Assembly (NCBI GenBank): GCA_002077065.1
Contig: NAJO01000006.1
Location: forward strand, 62,001 to 126,000
Reading direction: 5' to 3'
DNA: 64,000 bases
DNA from: Cryoendolithus antarcticus
Lineage: Eukaryota; Ascomycota; Dothideomycetes; Cladosporiales; Cladosporiaceae
Shown here: piece after piece, positions 1 through 9,645 of the stretch
Position numbering within the stretch: the first letter of the stretch is position 1
How the letters are laid out: each line of letters begins with the position of its first letter
Program-made: the position numbers and the translations under genes
The notes under the pieces: model-generated
Told to the model about the DNA's origin: nothing
What the model saw: the letters and a program-made list of their open reading frames with translations, nothing else
The model's database searches: none

Positions 1-646
1 CCTGGGTCCAGTGCCATTCTCCAGCAAGGCAGAATCGAGGTCATGCCTTCGCTCTCTCGCGGATTGTGGGGCATTGCCCGCGCTAGACCGTACGAACAAC
101 CCAGAAGAGCTCGTGTGCGGCGCACGGTGGCCATTTGTTGTCGGTCCAGCAGGATCTGAGCTCGATACGTAGTGGATAGGTGAAGAGTCTAGGATGTGTT
201 AGGGGTGTTTATGTATCTCTCACAGAGTACCACAAACCTCCATAGCCGGCGTGCGCCCTCGGAGTCCTTCCGCCCTCACTACTGCCATTGGCGACCTGTC
301 TCCTCAGTGACGAACTCGCATTGGTAGCGCCATTGCCTTGTGGTACACCAAGCCGACTCTGACTCTGGCTTTGGCTCTGACTCTCGCCGCCATTTGGACT
401 AGAGCCGAAGAACAGCGGTGAGCTGGTCGGTGGTGCCTGACTTTGCGACAGATTCTGCGAGTAGCGCGCCTGACCTCGTGGTGTCGTATCTGACCTTGCT
501 GCGTCCGATCGGTGTTCGTCGTTGCCGTTCGTGTTTGTGGGGAGTGCCGGACTGGATGCAGGGGCTTGAGAAGAGCGCTGGGAGGAGCGGCGCGGAGTGC
601 CATTGACAGAATTGCGATTCGAGCGACGCTGCGCTGGTGAAGACAT
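1..646 (-). CDS. MCM4: MCM4 replicative helicase subunit, 5' part (partial)
   Basis: N-terminal part of the Mcm4 subunit of the MCM2-7 replicative helicase; the gene continues past the left edge of the window, so no AAA+ core is visible. I read exon 1 as 238..646 and exon 2 as 1..188, with a 49-bp intron 189..237 (GTTTGT donor, CTAAC branch, CCTAG acceptor). Splicing joins the frame into the family motif DSSPIHYVSSSD followed by SGLFVRSS, typical of fungal Mcm4. The start at 646 gives MSSPAQRRSNRNS, the usual fungal beginning; an in-frame extension up to 781 is probably leader. The tail is disordered, rich in Ser/Pro, and carries TPRR and SSPLFF motifs and an SQ run, as expected of the regulatory domain phosphorylated by DDK, CDK and checkpoint kinases. 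Its upstream region is shared with TBCA. Confidence 0.9.
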
Positions 647-870
647 AATGGCAATCAGTGGTGTAAAATTGCGCTCTATAGTCCACGGAGAGGAGATGCG
701 ACTGGTGAGGGCAGAGGGGAAAAGGACTACGCGACTTGGACGCGTTCGCGCTAATGCAGGCACTTCGCTTAACGCCCCCACTATGGCGAGGAGCCTCAGT
801 CCATTGACAGATCAAGTGCGATACCATACTGTCTGAAGTACTATCTTCGCCTTCATACACCATCACTACT
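647..870. promoter_or_regulatory. Divergent MCM4/TBCA promoter with MluI cell-cycle box
   Basis: The 224 bp between the two divergent start codons contain a perfect ACGCGT at 740..745, about 94 bp from the MCM4 ATG, followed directly by TCGCG. In yeasts this box binds the MBF (Mbp1-Swi6) factor and drives G1/S expression of MCM genes. That it works here is inference. Confidence 0.5.
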
Positions 871-1336
871 ATGCCCGCCCCATCTCAGATCAGCATTGCG
901 ACTTCATCACTGAACAGGCTTGTCAAGGAAGTGGGCAGCTACCACAAAGAGTCTTCCCAACAGCAGGCGCGGATTGCCAAGCTCGAATCTGGGGACATTG
1001 GTGAGCATGAAGAAGACAATGCTGAGTTTGTGCTGAAGCAGGAGGTGAGTCTGTCGCTAACACGCCACATGGATACCATCAATGTCAATGCTAACATGAA
1101 CGCAGAAACGCGCGCTGGAGGAGACGAAGGCAATGTTTCCCCAGCTCAAGACAAAGATTGAAGATGGGCAAAGTAGGCTACAGACACAATTGGTAGGTCG
1201 CAGTCATGGTTTATCTTGTCTGCATCACCGCTAACGACCAGCTCAGGACTCCAGCAGCGAGGCCACGCCCGAGGAAGTGACGAAGGCCAAGGAGGCATTG
1301 GATGGTGCATCCACTATCCTCAATGAAGCAGCATGA
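871..1336 (+). CDS. TBCA: Tubulin-binding cofactor A
   Basis: Small cytosolic chaperone that captures beta-tubulin during tubulin folding (Rbl2 in budding yeast). Exons 871..1044, 1106..1192 and 1247..1336 encode 116 aa, the usual family size. Introns have GTGAGT and GTAGGT donors, CTAAC branch sites and CAG acceptors, and all junctions are in phase. The protein is helical and charged, with the family motifs RLVKEVGSYHKE, QQQARIAKLE, LKQEKRALEETKAMFPQLK and a final VTKAKEAL. For the last exon the second of two adjacent AGs was chosen because it gives SSSEATPEEVTKAKEAL and a stop in frame. The stop lies 13 bp from the stop of the convergent THO subunit gene, so the 3' UTRs must overlap. Confidence 0.92.
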
Positions 1337-1349
1337 GCGTCCAAGTGCA

Positions 1350-2429
1350 TCACGACTCGTCCATCTCCTGGTCTGCTGGAGCTGGCTCAGCTGCTTGTGA
1401 TGCACCAGTAGCTTCCTGCTCTGCTGGCGATTTCGCCTCGACAAGATCGCCCTCCTCCATCTCCACGTCCGCCACTCTCGACGGACTCGCCGCGCGGGAC
1501 GAACTCCGCGTGCCGCCCACCACATCGACGAACTTATTGCGTGGTCGATCGCTCGGCAGACTCGACTCGTCTTGATCTGCGTGCAGTGGCGTCGCCTCGC
1601 CTCGCGCGATATCCTCGTCGCCCGCTAGAGGCGTTGCGCCGCCAGATCTCGGTCTGGGAGTCGTCCCTCCCACAGCAGGCGAACCGAGTCTACTACGGTC
1701 CTCCGGACCGTCAACACCCTCCATAGCCTCATCCTCATCGCCCTCGTCAGCTTCCACTTCCTCAGGCTGCTTGATACCCTTGATGATCCTCCGCATCACC
1801 TCACCCTCGTGCACAATCTTCTCGAACTGCTCCTTCCTGCCCACCCACAGCCCATCAACCTCTTTGCTCTCCGCCTCCAGCTCTTCAATCTCCTTCTCTA
1901 GAGCTGCAATATCATTGCTCGCCTCTTCGCGCGACTTCAGCTTTTTGTCTGCTAGCACCTTGAGCGCAAGCTCATCGTAGCCCTTCCTAAGTTGAAGCAC
2001 TTTCTGTGCTTCTACCAATGAGGTACGGAGCTCGAGCGTGCTCTCCCGCACTTTCCGAGAGTCCTTCTCAATCTTCTGCTTGGCCTCTGCATAGCGTTCG
2101 CGCTCACGTATATTCGAGTCATGAATGAGTTGGATGCGTGTGATGCTGCTTTCGAGGTTGGCAAAATCTAGCAACACTTCTTCGAAGAACGTCTGCCGCT
2201 TTTGCGCATCTTTGTCGCTAGCATCCTGGCCGATAGGTATCTCCTCAGTGTCTTCGCCTTCCGGTGGCGGAGACGGGAGCTGGGCTGGCACTGTGCGGAG
2301 GAGTGAGTCGCGGTCCAGAAGCCGACGGGTCACGCGCTGAAAGGGCCGCTCTTCGATTGCTAGCAGGCGACTGGCGTGCAGTGCGTCTTCCTCAGCTGGT
2401 GGGAGGTAGCCGTAGTTGAGGGAGGCCAT
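1350..2429 (-). CDS. THO complex subunit 7 (Tho7/Mft1 family)
   Basis: Likely THO/TREX subunit 7, which couples transcription to mRNA export in the nucleus. Single exon, 359 aa from the ATG at 2429; a longer non-coding-like extension to 2486 exists. The N-terminal 50 residues (MASLNYGYLPPAEEDALHAS) and the following coiled coil at about residues 85-220 (FFEEVLLDFANLESSI, then heptad-like Glu/Lys-rich helices) match the Tho7 family. The C-terminal 130 residues are acidic and then Ser/Pro-rich and probably disordered. No enzymatic motif. Confidence is high for a real gene and moderate to high for the family. Confidence 0.82.
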   Translation of the reverse strand: MASLNYGYLPPAEEDALHASRLLAIEERPFQRVTRRLLDRDSLLRTVPAQLPSPPPEGEDTEEIPIGQDASDKDAQKRQTFFEEVLLDFANLESSITRIQLIHDSNIRERERYAEAKQKIEKDSRKVRESTLELRTSLVEAQKVLQLRKGYDELALKVLADKKLKSREEASNDIAALEKEIEELEAESKEVDGLWVGRKEQFEKIVHEGEVMRRIIKGIKQPEEVEADEGDEDEAMEGVDGPEDRSRLGSPAVGGTTPRPRSGGATPLAGDEDIARGEATPLHADQDESSLPSDRPRNKFVDVVGGTRSSSRAASPSRVADVEMEEGDLVEAKSPAEQEATGASQAAEPAPADQEMDES

Positions 2430-2839
2430 GTGGCGTGATCGTATCGAGCAGATGAAGCGCTGATTGACTGTGCTCCGTGTGTGCATCAGTTATTACAGTG
2501 CCATCGCATTCACTTCCGGCTTCAGATCGGTTGCCGGGTGATCTCAACGGCCCGAGCGCCTCAAAGCTTAGCACTTGGTCATCTCCAATGCATTGGGTCG
2601 TCGTGAACCTCACTATCTACTCCTGTCGCGTCCTCACAGTCCCGCACCAAGTACTTTACTGCACGTACCTGACGCGTCTATAACAAACCATGTTCCTCTC
2701 TTGTTGTCCACTCCACATACCACTTCAACTCTCGGACCCAACCTGACCAGCGATACTTCTTTGTCCACATCCATTATCTGCTGCACTTGTGCATGACTTG
2801 ACCTTTACACACTCACGCGCAAACAGTCATATCCCCACG
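2430..2839. other. Divergent intergenic region, THO7/Elongin A
   Basis: 410 bp between two divergent starts. It presumably holds both promoters. I see no distinctive site or repeat. Confidence 0.5.
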
Positions 2840-4042
2840 ATGCCTGTCTCCTCACTCGCCCTCATGGCCCAACGCGCTGCTATCCGCACGCTTCCTCGCA
2901 TCGAAGATGTCGGCGACACGCCCTACGAACTTCTCGAGCCTATACTGAGGCGCATAGACAACCCCGACCACCTCTTGAAGATCGAGACTAACAGTCCGCA
3001 CATTGCCGATAAGTCCGCACCACTATGGCAGGCATTCATCATTCGGGACATCCCGGACGGCAAGACGAAGATGCTATACCCCAAGAACCCGAGATCATGG
3101 CACAAGGTCTACCGGAAGCTGAGGAAAGAAGAGGAGGCGAAGAAGCAGAGTGCAGAGGACGCGTTGAAGAGAACATTGTTGGGGCTGAAGGAGGAGAAGG
3201 GTTCGACAATGTTTGTCAATAAGGTCATTGCAAGGCCGGCGAAGCAGGCTATGTTCGTGGACGGCGTGCTGAATACGAGGGGCCAACAGCATGCTGCTGG
3301 AGTCTCGACTTCGGCGAGACCGCTGCAAGCTATCAAACGATCGGTCGTGGCTCGGGCGCAGCAGCAGAAGCCTCACATGCAGACCTTTGCGAAGATTGGC
3401 GTCCCAAGTGGGAAGACGCAAATCCTCGTCGCGCCGAAGAGCATGCGCCCAGACTACAACAATGAAGTGACTGCAGCTGCGAAGCGAGCTGCTGAGGCTA
3501 TCAAGAAGATTGCAGAGCCCAAGACTGAGATCAGGAAGGTGTTCGCGCCGATGGGGAAGAGATCGGCTACTGATACGGCGTTGGACGCTGCGAGACTACA
3601 GCAGATGCGTGAGAGGGAGCAGCGGCTGAGGAATCTGACGCAGCCGGGGAGGAAGACTGTGGCCGAAAGCTCCGCCGCACGAACACCGACATCGACCCAC
3701 ACGAGCACTCACAGCGTCGCGAGGGCGTCACCGTCTGTCGAATCGTCGACACCGAAACGGGACATACTGCTAGCGAAACCTCCGCCTCGGCCGCTCCCAC
3801 GCTACCCAATCGCGCTACCATCGCCAGCCAGCACTGCAGCCGACAGTCCAGGCGCTCAGTACCAGTCAGATCACCTGCAGCTTCCGCCATCACCGCCTAC
3901 GACCGCGAGTAGTCCAGGTCTGAGTCTCGGCATTGGTGGACGAAGTATGAGCCCCGCGGTCGTATCACCTAAGACAGGGACGCAGCCGAAGCGGAAGAGG
4001 CAGGTGGACATCTTCATGCCGGTGAAGAAGGGCAGGGTGTGA
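2840..4042 (+). CDS. Elongin-A-like RNA polymerase II elongation factor subunit
   Basis: Probable Elongin A (fungal Ela1), which with Elongin C promotes elongation and forms part of a ubiquitin ligase for stalled RNA polymerase II. Single exon, 400 aa, starting at MPVSSLALMAQRA. Residues about 12-110 carry the family signature: a BC-box/F-box-like stretch (RIEDVGDTPYELLEPIL), RIDNPDHLLKIETNSPHI and the WQAFIIRDIP motif, followed by a basic helix. The remaining 250 residues are basic, Ser/Pro-rich and end in KRKRQVDIFMPVKK, probably a nuclear localisation signal. Confidence 0.85.
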   Translation: MPVSSLALMAQRAAIRTLPRIEDVGDTPYELLEPILRRIDNPDHLLKIETNSPHIADKSAPLWQAFIIRDIPDGKTKMLYPKNPRSWHKVYRKLRKEEEAKKQSAEDALKRTLLGLKEEKGSTMFVNKVIARPAKQAMFVDGVLNTRGQQHAAGVSTSARPLQAIKRSVVARAQQQKPHMQTFAKIGVPSGKTQILVAPKSMRPDYNNEVTAAAKRAAEAIKKIAEPKTEIRKVFAPMGKRSATDTALDAARLQQMREREQRLRNLTQPGRKTVAESSAARTPTSTHTSTHSVARASPSVESSTPKRDILLAKPPPRPLPRYPIALPSPASTAADSPGAQYQSDHLQLPPSPPTTASSPGLSLGIGGRSMSPAVVSPKTGTQPKRKRQVDIFMPVKKGRV

Positions 4043-4994
4043 AGGTGGCGGGAGGAGGTATAGTCCAGGAGCAGGCACTCTCCGCGCACAGGAAGGGCTC
4101 AGTTGCAGAAAGAGCAATACAGCAGAGCCACATCGACATTTAGCGAGGAGCATGGGCATCTGCTGGCATTTGCTGGGATCTAGCGAGGGATTCTGGATGG
4201 ACGGGAATTCCGAAGTGCTCGGGTGTCCTGTTTGCTAGGATTACGTATATGCCTTTGAGTGCAAGGGTCCACTCGGTCTTGCGCCCAAGTCCTCTCACTC
4301 CTTTCATGTCTCGTCTATCGCACCTCATGTTAGTCATTCCATTATTTCCCGCCGGGCGAGCGAGCAACCCTAACCCTGTCACAACCCCAAGTCACAACAA
4401 CCACATATCTCGTGGAGACGCGATCCTTTATTGACGGCTACACGGCGCTTTGATGCACTTCAATCGATGATGGTGATCGCTGACCATACCAAGCGCTAAT
4501 TTCTAGTGCTTTTGCGGATACTAGAAATCGCGTTGCGAGTAAAATTGTACTATATCCATTTTACGCGGTCTGAAATCTAAGTACAGACTCTCACTCCGTC
4601 AAGACGCTGGTCATGTTTTAGTCTATAGTATTGCACAACCACGCGACTGCTACCCTCGCGCTACACGATCAATTCAGGTCGCCAGCGACGCCTGTAGATG
4701 CCACTAAGCTCACTCTGGATCGCTATGGATCGATCGGCGCGGAGCCCACTGGGTTAGTAGGCTGCTGTGCCGCAGTGTCGCGTCAAGCAGGCAATATGTT
4801 GCTATGTTCACTTAACGGTGAGGCAGGTGATATGTCCATGTAGGCGGCGCTTCTGGCGAGAGATGTCCCCGCGAATAGAGACTGGATATGCGTACGAGGG
4901 TAACGGGACTTGCCTGCCTTCTCTTCTCATCAGCATCTTGATCTCACGTACAAGCAAGCATACGTTTTTCCAGCGTCCTTTACGAAGGCGCAGT
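4043..4994. other. Intergenic region without recognisable gene
   Basis: About 950 bp between Elongin A and the orphan gene at 4995. Open frames here are short and show no family motif. It presumably holds the Elongin A 3' UTR and the next promoter. Confidence 0.5.
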
Positions 4995-6549
4995 ATGACT
5001 GCTCCTACAGAGACGGTGCCGGATATGACGGGCTACTTCAAGATCCTCGACGATGTCCGGCCCCTGCTCGTCACGCGTGAGAATCCTGCACGCGAAGATC
5101 TCGATGGTATGGACTATGAGCGCTGTGCTGCTCTCCACAACGCCATACTCAAGCACGGCTGGGTGACTTCTGGACGAGATCCTGCGGAGTTCGATCGTGT
5201 TGCACGACCGGTCATCGACATAGACTCGGATGCTCAATGTGATAGGCCCTCGTCGATTCGCGCATTTCTGGCCGCTGCTCTCACGCTAGAAGATACGCCT
5301 GAGTTCAAGGGCCAGAAGATGAGTTTCTTCTTCTACTTAGATACGCTGTGTCCACATGGAGACTGGCATGACAACGGGGCGGAGGAGCAGATCCTTACGT
5401 TCTATGGGACGCTGATGGGACATGCGAGCAAGATGGATGGTTTGGTGTAAGTGTGGACTATCTGTATAGGCGCGGAGCTTATCACTAACAGACGTCTGGC
5501 ATAGCTACGACTTCAATGTGCATAAGGCATATATGCACTTTGACTTGTGCCACTGGCTCGAGCCATATCCGACCTATCCCTGGCAACCATTGGAGTCCAT
5601 ACTCTCCGTCTGGGTCGAAATGATCTTGTGCCAGAAAGTCGTCGCCATACCGGACCTCGTGGGTAGGGAGTGGCACGAGACCGGGTCGGATGGACTTATG
5701 TACCCGTGCGGCGGCCCAGTTGTGGACTCCAAGACAGGCGCTCGACGGTGGTGGGGTGGTGGTGATCCCTGGACCATACAGCCATACACGAATGATGACC
5801 TGACGCGGACGCTAGCTGCATGGGAGACTGTAGTGACGTGTATCGAGAGCAAGATGGGTCTTGACGACGCCGTAACAGAGCAAAAGCTCCTCACTCTTTC
5901 CACCGTGATCGAAGCTCGCATTCCAGACGGGTTCGCGCGAGAGTTCCTCACAGGCGCGCGAAAGCCACGATTCACTCACATCGCGCCTGGCCTGATCGTG
6001 CCTGACGCGAAAACCTTCATAGCGCAACAGCAACTGGATGCAGAATACCGCATGGACCCTCAGCTTCCCTTCAACGGCACTTACGATACTCCAAGCATCT
6101 TGCTCTTCCGTGGCGACGGTGCTACCAGCAGGACAAGCCAGACATTCGTGCACATCTACGATCAAGACGTCCGACGCTTTCAGTACGGGTTGTACCTCCG
6201 GGCATGCCAGCGAGACGACCTATACCCGGTAGAAGATGGCTTCGAATTAGTCCTGCCGTTTGCTTTTGGGGATGTCTTCGGCAATCCGAATGGTCACGCG
6301 AAGCTCAGCGATGGGACGCCATCGGTAACTGATAGGAGCTTGCTGCAGCATGGGAATAATTCGTACAACCACGGTCATCTTGCTCAGCTACGCGCTTTCT
6401 TCGACATTGTGTCGGCAAGTGTCAAGTCACGGCATTGGAGAGTGAACGAGAATGGTGTGGCTGGAGGGATTGATGTGTGGAAGAAGGCCAACAGTCTCGA
6501 GCGATGGAAGCGGTACGTTGTGCCTGTTGGGCCAGGCGAGTATTGGTAG
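4995..6549 (+). CDS. Conserved-looking fungal protein of unknown function, 498 aa
   Basis: I do not recognise this protein. Exons 4995..5446 and 5505..6549 join in phase across a 58-bp intron (GTAAGT donor, CACTAAC branch, TAG acceptor), giving 498 aa from MTAPTETVPD. It looks globular and soluble, with many Trp, Tyr and Asp residues and no signal peptide or membrane segment. Notable stretches are FYLDTLCPHGDWHDNGAEE (about residues 113-131), WWGGGDPWTIQPY and, near the end, HGNNSYNHGHLAQLRAFFD. His/Asp clusters could bind metal, but that is a guess. The clean splicing and long frame support a real gene. Confidence 0.75.
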
Positions 6550-6798
6550 CATCAGATGCGTTAGAGGGACGACCGATAGTCCACTGCGCCACTCCTCATC
6601 ATCATCGCAAACGTCTTCAACTATCCATCGTCAAGTAGGAGTGGAATGAGGCGATGGCGATGAAGAGACATCCATGGTCGTAGGATAAGGTTTCCATGTG
6701 GGCGCACGGACGATGGGCGACATGAGATAGATTTACTGTATTGCGCTCATTCGTTGTGTACATCTGTAAGGTCCTTTCCGATACGCCGAGCACGAGTG

Positions 6799-8424
6799 AT
6801 GCGGACGCTCGATGGTCTGTCTGCGCCATCAGCATCGCTCCTGCGCTTCTTGCGATGCCAACTGCGAGAGCAATCATGCAACCAAATCCGCCCTCGGATT
6901 TCGAGACAGGCCACCAGACCATACAACACCGAACGCCTCCTCGCGGTACATCCCACACGCCCGACGAACCACGATAGAATAGCGCAGTCCTGTACGCGAT
7001 GGCCTACGAAGCAGCCCGATTGCCCTACGGCGCAGCGGAGATGCCTTACACGAGCGATATCAACCTCCTCCACCCTTCGCGAGACCTTCTGGCGGCGCAT
7101 GCGCACCGAGCCTCGATCCGACAACGCCGACCAGTACCGCAGCGAAGACCTGCCACCCCTCCAAAGCGCCTTTGACGACAGTCCCGGCCTCGGCGGGCGC
7201 ATCACCAAACCCAGTAACGACCTCAAACTCCGCTGCACCGAGTTCGATGAAGGCGGGAACGTTGTGCTGGTAAACGGCGAATTTCGCAAACATGAGCTCA
7301 TTGCGAAGTACTCCCTCTTGCCACGAGATCTGCGAAAGATCGACAGCTCAGTGCTGCCGCATATACTGGTACGGCCGAGTGCGATATTGCTCAATCTGTT
7401 GCATATCAGGTGTTTGATTAAGTATAACAGGGTGTTGGTGTTTGATGTATATGGAAGTACGGACTCGTATGCGCAGAGTTTGTTCATGTATGATTTGGAG
7501 GGAAAGTTGAGGCAGAAGCAGACTTCGACTACGGCTGGAGGGGCGCTGCCGTATGAGTTTAGGGCGCTCGAGGCGGTGCTCATATCGGTCACTACAGGAC
7601 TGGAAAGTGAGTTTGAGGGTGTCAGGGATCCCGTGATGAGGGTGTTGAGGGAGTTGGAGGAGGATATTGATCGGGATAAGCTGAGGCATCTGTTGGTGTA
7701 CTCGAAGAAGCTGAGTACGTTTGAGCAAAGAGCGAGGCTTGTGAGAGACGCTATCGACAATCTCCTGGAGGAAGACGATGATCTGCAGGATATGTACCTC
7801 ACGGAGAAGGCACAGGGAGTTGTTCGGGAAGAGGATAATCACGAAGAGGTGGAGCTACTGTTGGAGTCCTACCACAAGGTCGCGGACGAAATCGTGCAGA
7901 TCAGCTCGAACTTAGTCACGTCGATCAAGAATACCGAGGAAATCATTCGCGCAATCTTGGACGCTAATCGAAACGCCCTGATGTTACTGGATCTGAAGTT
8001 CAGCATACTTACCCTCGGCACGACGGTGGGCATGTTCATTGCAGCGCTGTACGGCATGAACCTCGAGAACTTCATCGAAGAGACGAGCTTTGGCTTCGCG
8101 GGTATCTCTGGACTCTGTACCGTACTGGCCATTGCCTCCACGATCTGGGGTCTGAAGCGTCTGCGCAAGGTGCAGAAAGTACGCATGTGGGGCGATGGAG
8201 GATCAATGATACAGCCTCGCAGTGATCGACATAGACTACCTGGTCGTGCAGCTCACAAAGAGCTAGAGAGCTCTGGTAGTGAGTCCCGAGGACTTGGAGA
8301 GGCGGTCACCGGCATCAAGGGCAGGGAGGCGATCAAGCAGTGGCGCATTGAGCAGGCTGCGAGGGCTAAGCAGCTGAAGATTGCGCGAATGGAGGCTGCT
8401 GGGCAACCCGTGGTTAGAGGGTAG
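6799..8424 (+). CDS. MRS2: Mitochondrial inner-membrane magnesium channel, MRS2/LPE10 family
   Basis: CorA-superfamily Mg2+ channel of the mitochondrial inner membrane. Single exon, 541 aa from the ATG at 6799. The first 100 residues are Arg/Ser-rich and nearly free of acidic residues, as in a mitochondrial presequence. The matrix domain shows RDLRKID, a beta region with FDVYGS, LPYEFRALEAVL, and the helical bundle (LEEDIDRDKLRHLLVYSKKL, EEVELLLESYHKVADEI). Two transmembrane segments lie near residues 397-455, the first ending in the obligatory GMN motif at about 419-421, with the loop continuing NLENFIEE. The tail is basic. Mrs2 and Lpe10 paralogues cannot be separated by eye. Confidence 0.93.
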   Translation: MRTLDGLSAPSASLLRFLRCQLREQSCNQIRPRISRQATRPYNTERLLAVHPTRPTNHDRIAQSCTRWPTKQPDCPTAQRRCLTRAISTSSTLRETFWRRMRTEPRSDNADQYRSEDLPPLQSAFDDSPGLGGRITKPSNDLKLRCTEFDEGGNVVLVNGEFRKHELIAKYSLLPRDLRKIDSSVLPHILVRPSAILLNLLHIRCLIKYNRVLVFDVYGSTDSYAQSLFMYDLEGKLRQKQTSTTAGGALPYEFRALEAVLISVTTGLESEFEGVRDPVMRVLRELEEDIDRDKLRHLLVYSKKLSTFEQRARLVRDAIDNLLEEDDDLQDMYLTEKAQGVVREEDNHEEVELLLESYHKVADEIVQISSNLVTSIKNTEEIIRAILDANRNALMLLDLKFSILTLGTTVGMFIAALYGMNLENFIEETSFGFAGISGLCTVLAIASTIWGLKRLRKVQKVRMWGDGGSMIQPRSDRHRLPGRAAHKELESSGSESRGLGEAVTGIKGREAIKQWRIEQAARAKQLKIARMEAAGQPVVRG

Positions 8425-9645
8425 CGGCAGGGGGAGATGTACGAGGTGCTGTTGCTGTTGTCTCTGCTCAACGGAAGGGTGCATGAATCTGACTAGCGTG
8501 GCGTTGGGGTTCGACTTGGGCGTTCTTCTGGGAAGCTGGCGTGATGGCCTGACCATATGTAGACACATACTGTACGAAAGAACGATATGGTCGCTGTGTG
8601 TTATGCACCTTGCGCCGCCTTCGGTCATGCGTATACAACGCTTTCGTAGAGTCTGTTCTACAGACCTGTGTTTGTTTCTTCACTGTCCTCGACTGCTTCC
8701 TATAGTTCTATAATTCTAGCCGTGGTAGTAGAGCAATCCGTACATACGACTAGGAGAGCCTTAACGCGATGAGAACAAGTGACCCCTTAGTCCTGTCTTC
8801 TCGCCTGCGTCGCATGTCAGGCTCGCTCCTATAGATATGCTTGTAGAAGCGGGAGAGCTCTCCCTATATTAACGAGAGACTGACGCTATGCGGAACAGAC
8901 TTTGTGAAAGCATTGTAATCGTTGCGTTCTGTCCAGAGGCCCGAGCGCGATTTCGTCAACGCGCTCCTCCAGCGCGCTTGCCACTTCATAACACGTACAC
9001 CTTGTCCCGACCCATCTGTCTGTTACTGTTCAGCGAATATTGCAACGTATCATCAACGATCTAGCTCCCGTCCCAGCGCGTCCACACTGCCAAGCCAGTC
9101 AAGCAGCGCACACCTATGGGGCCGTCCATACGCGCCGCATGAAAGCGCTGAACCTGAAACACGACTCTCATACACTCCACCTTCCTATACCGTGGCTTCG
9201 AGTCGTCGCCACGACCAGTCCCTCGCTTGCAGTCAGAGCTGCATCTGACGAGCGTGCCGTGTGTGAGGCCAGATCTTTAGGCGCGTGGCGACATAGAGGA
9301 ATAGTTGATGGGAAGTATGCATTTTCGTTTTGGTTACGTCCGCGCTTTCTTTGGATTGCTGTGTTGTTCGTCCTCCTCTCTTGCAGTCAATAGTGTGCGT
9401 GGTATGAAGTGTATTCACGAAGGCGATGTAAAGGAGCTCGCGGACTCGACGATAGTATGGATCATATTGAGAGTGTAGGCGCCGAGACCTCACTTGCACA
9501 GCGCCGGACGCTACGATACATATATGAGGATGATTGACCTTGCCTAGCGTTTGTGTAGCCCGACCGAGATCAGCAAGGACTTCTAGGACCACATACGAAT
9601 GCCATTTCAAACACAACCATCGCATTTGGTGACCTGAGGCGAGAA
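8425..9645. other. Long intergenic region, possibly with a 5' exon of the next gene
   Basis: About 1.2 kb. No frame has a recognisable family. At 9308..9394 a 29-codon frame starting MGSMHFRFG and running through a hydrophobic stretch could encode a signal peptide; a GTGCGT donor at 9395 and a CAG acceptor at 9571..9573 would join it in phase to the following gene. This is speculative. Confidence 0.35.

Noticed and set aside
4368..4377. CCCTAACCCT, telomere-like
   Set aside because: Less than two repeat units, likely chance.
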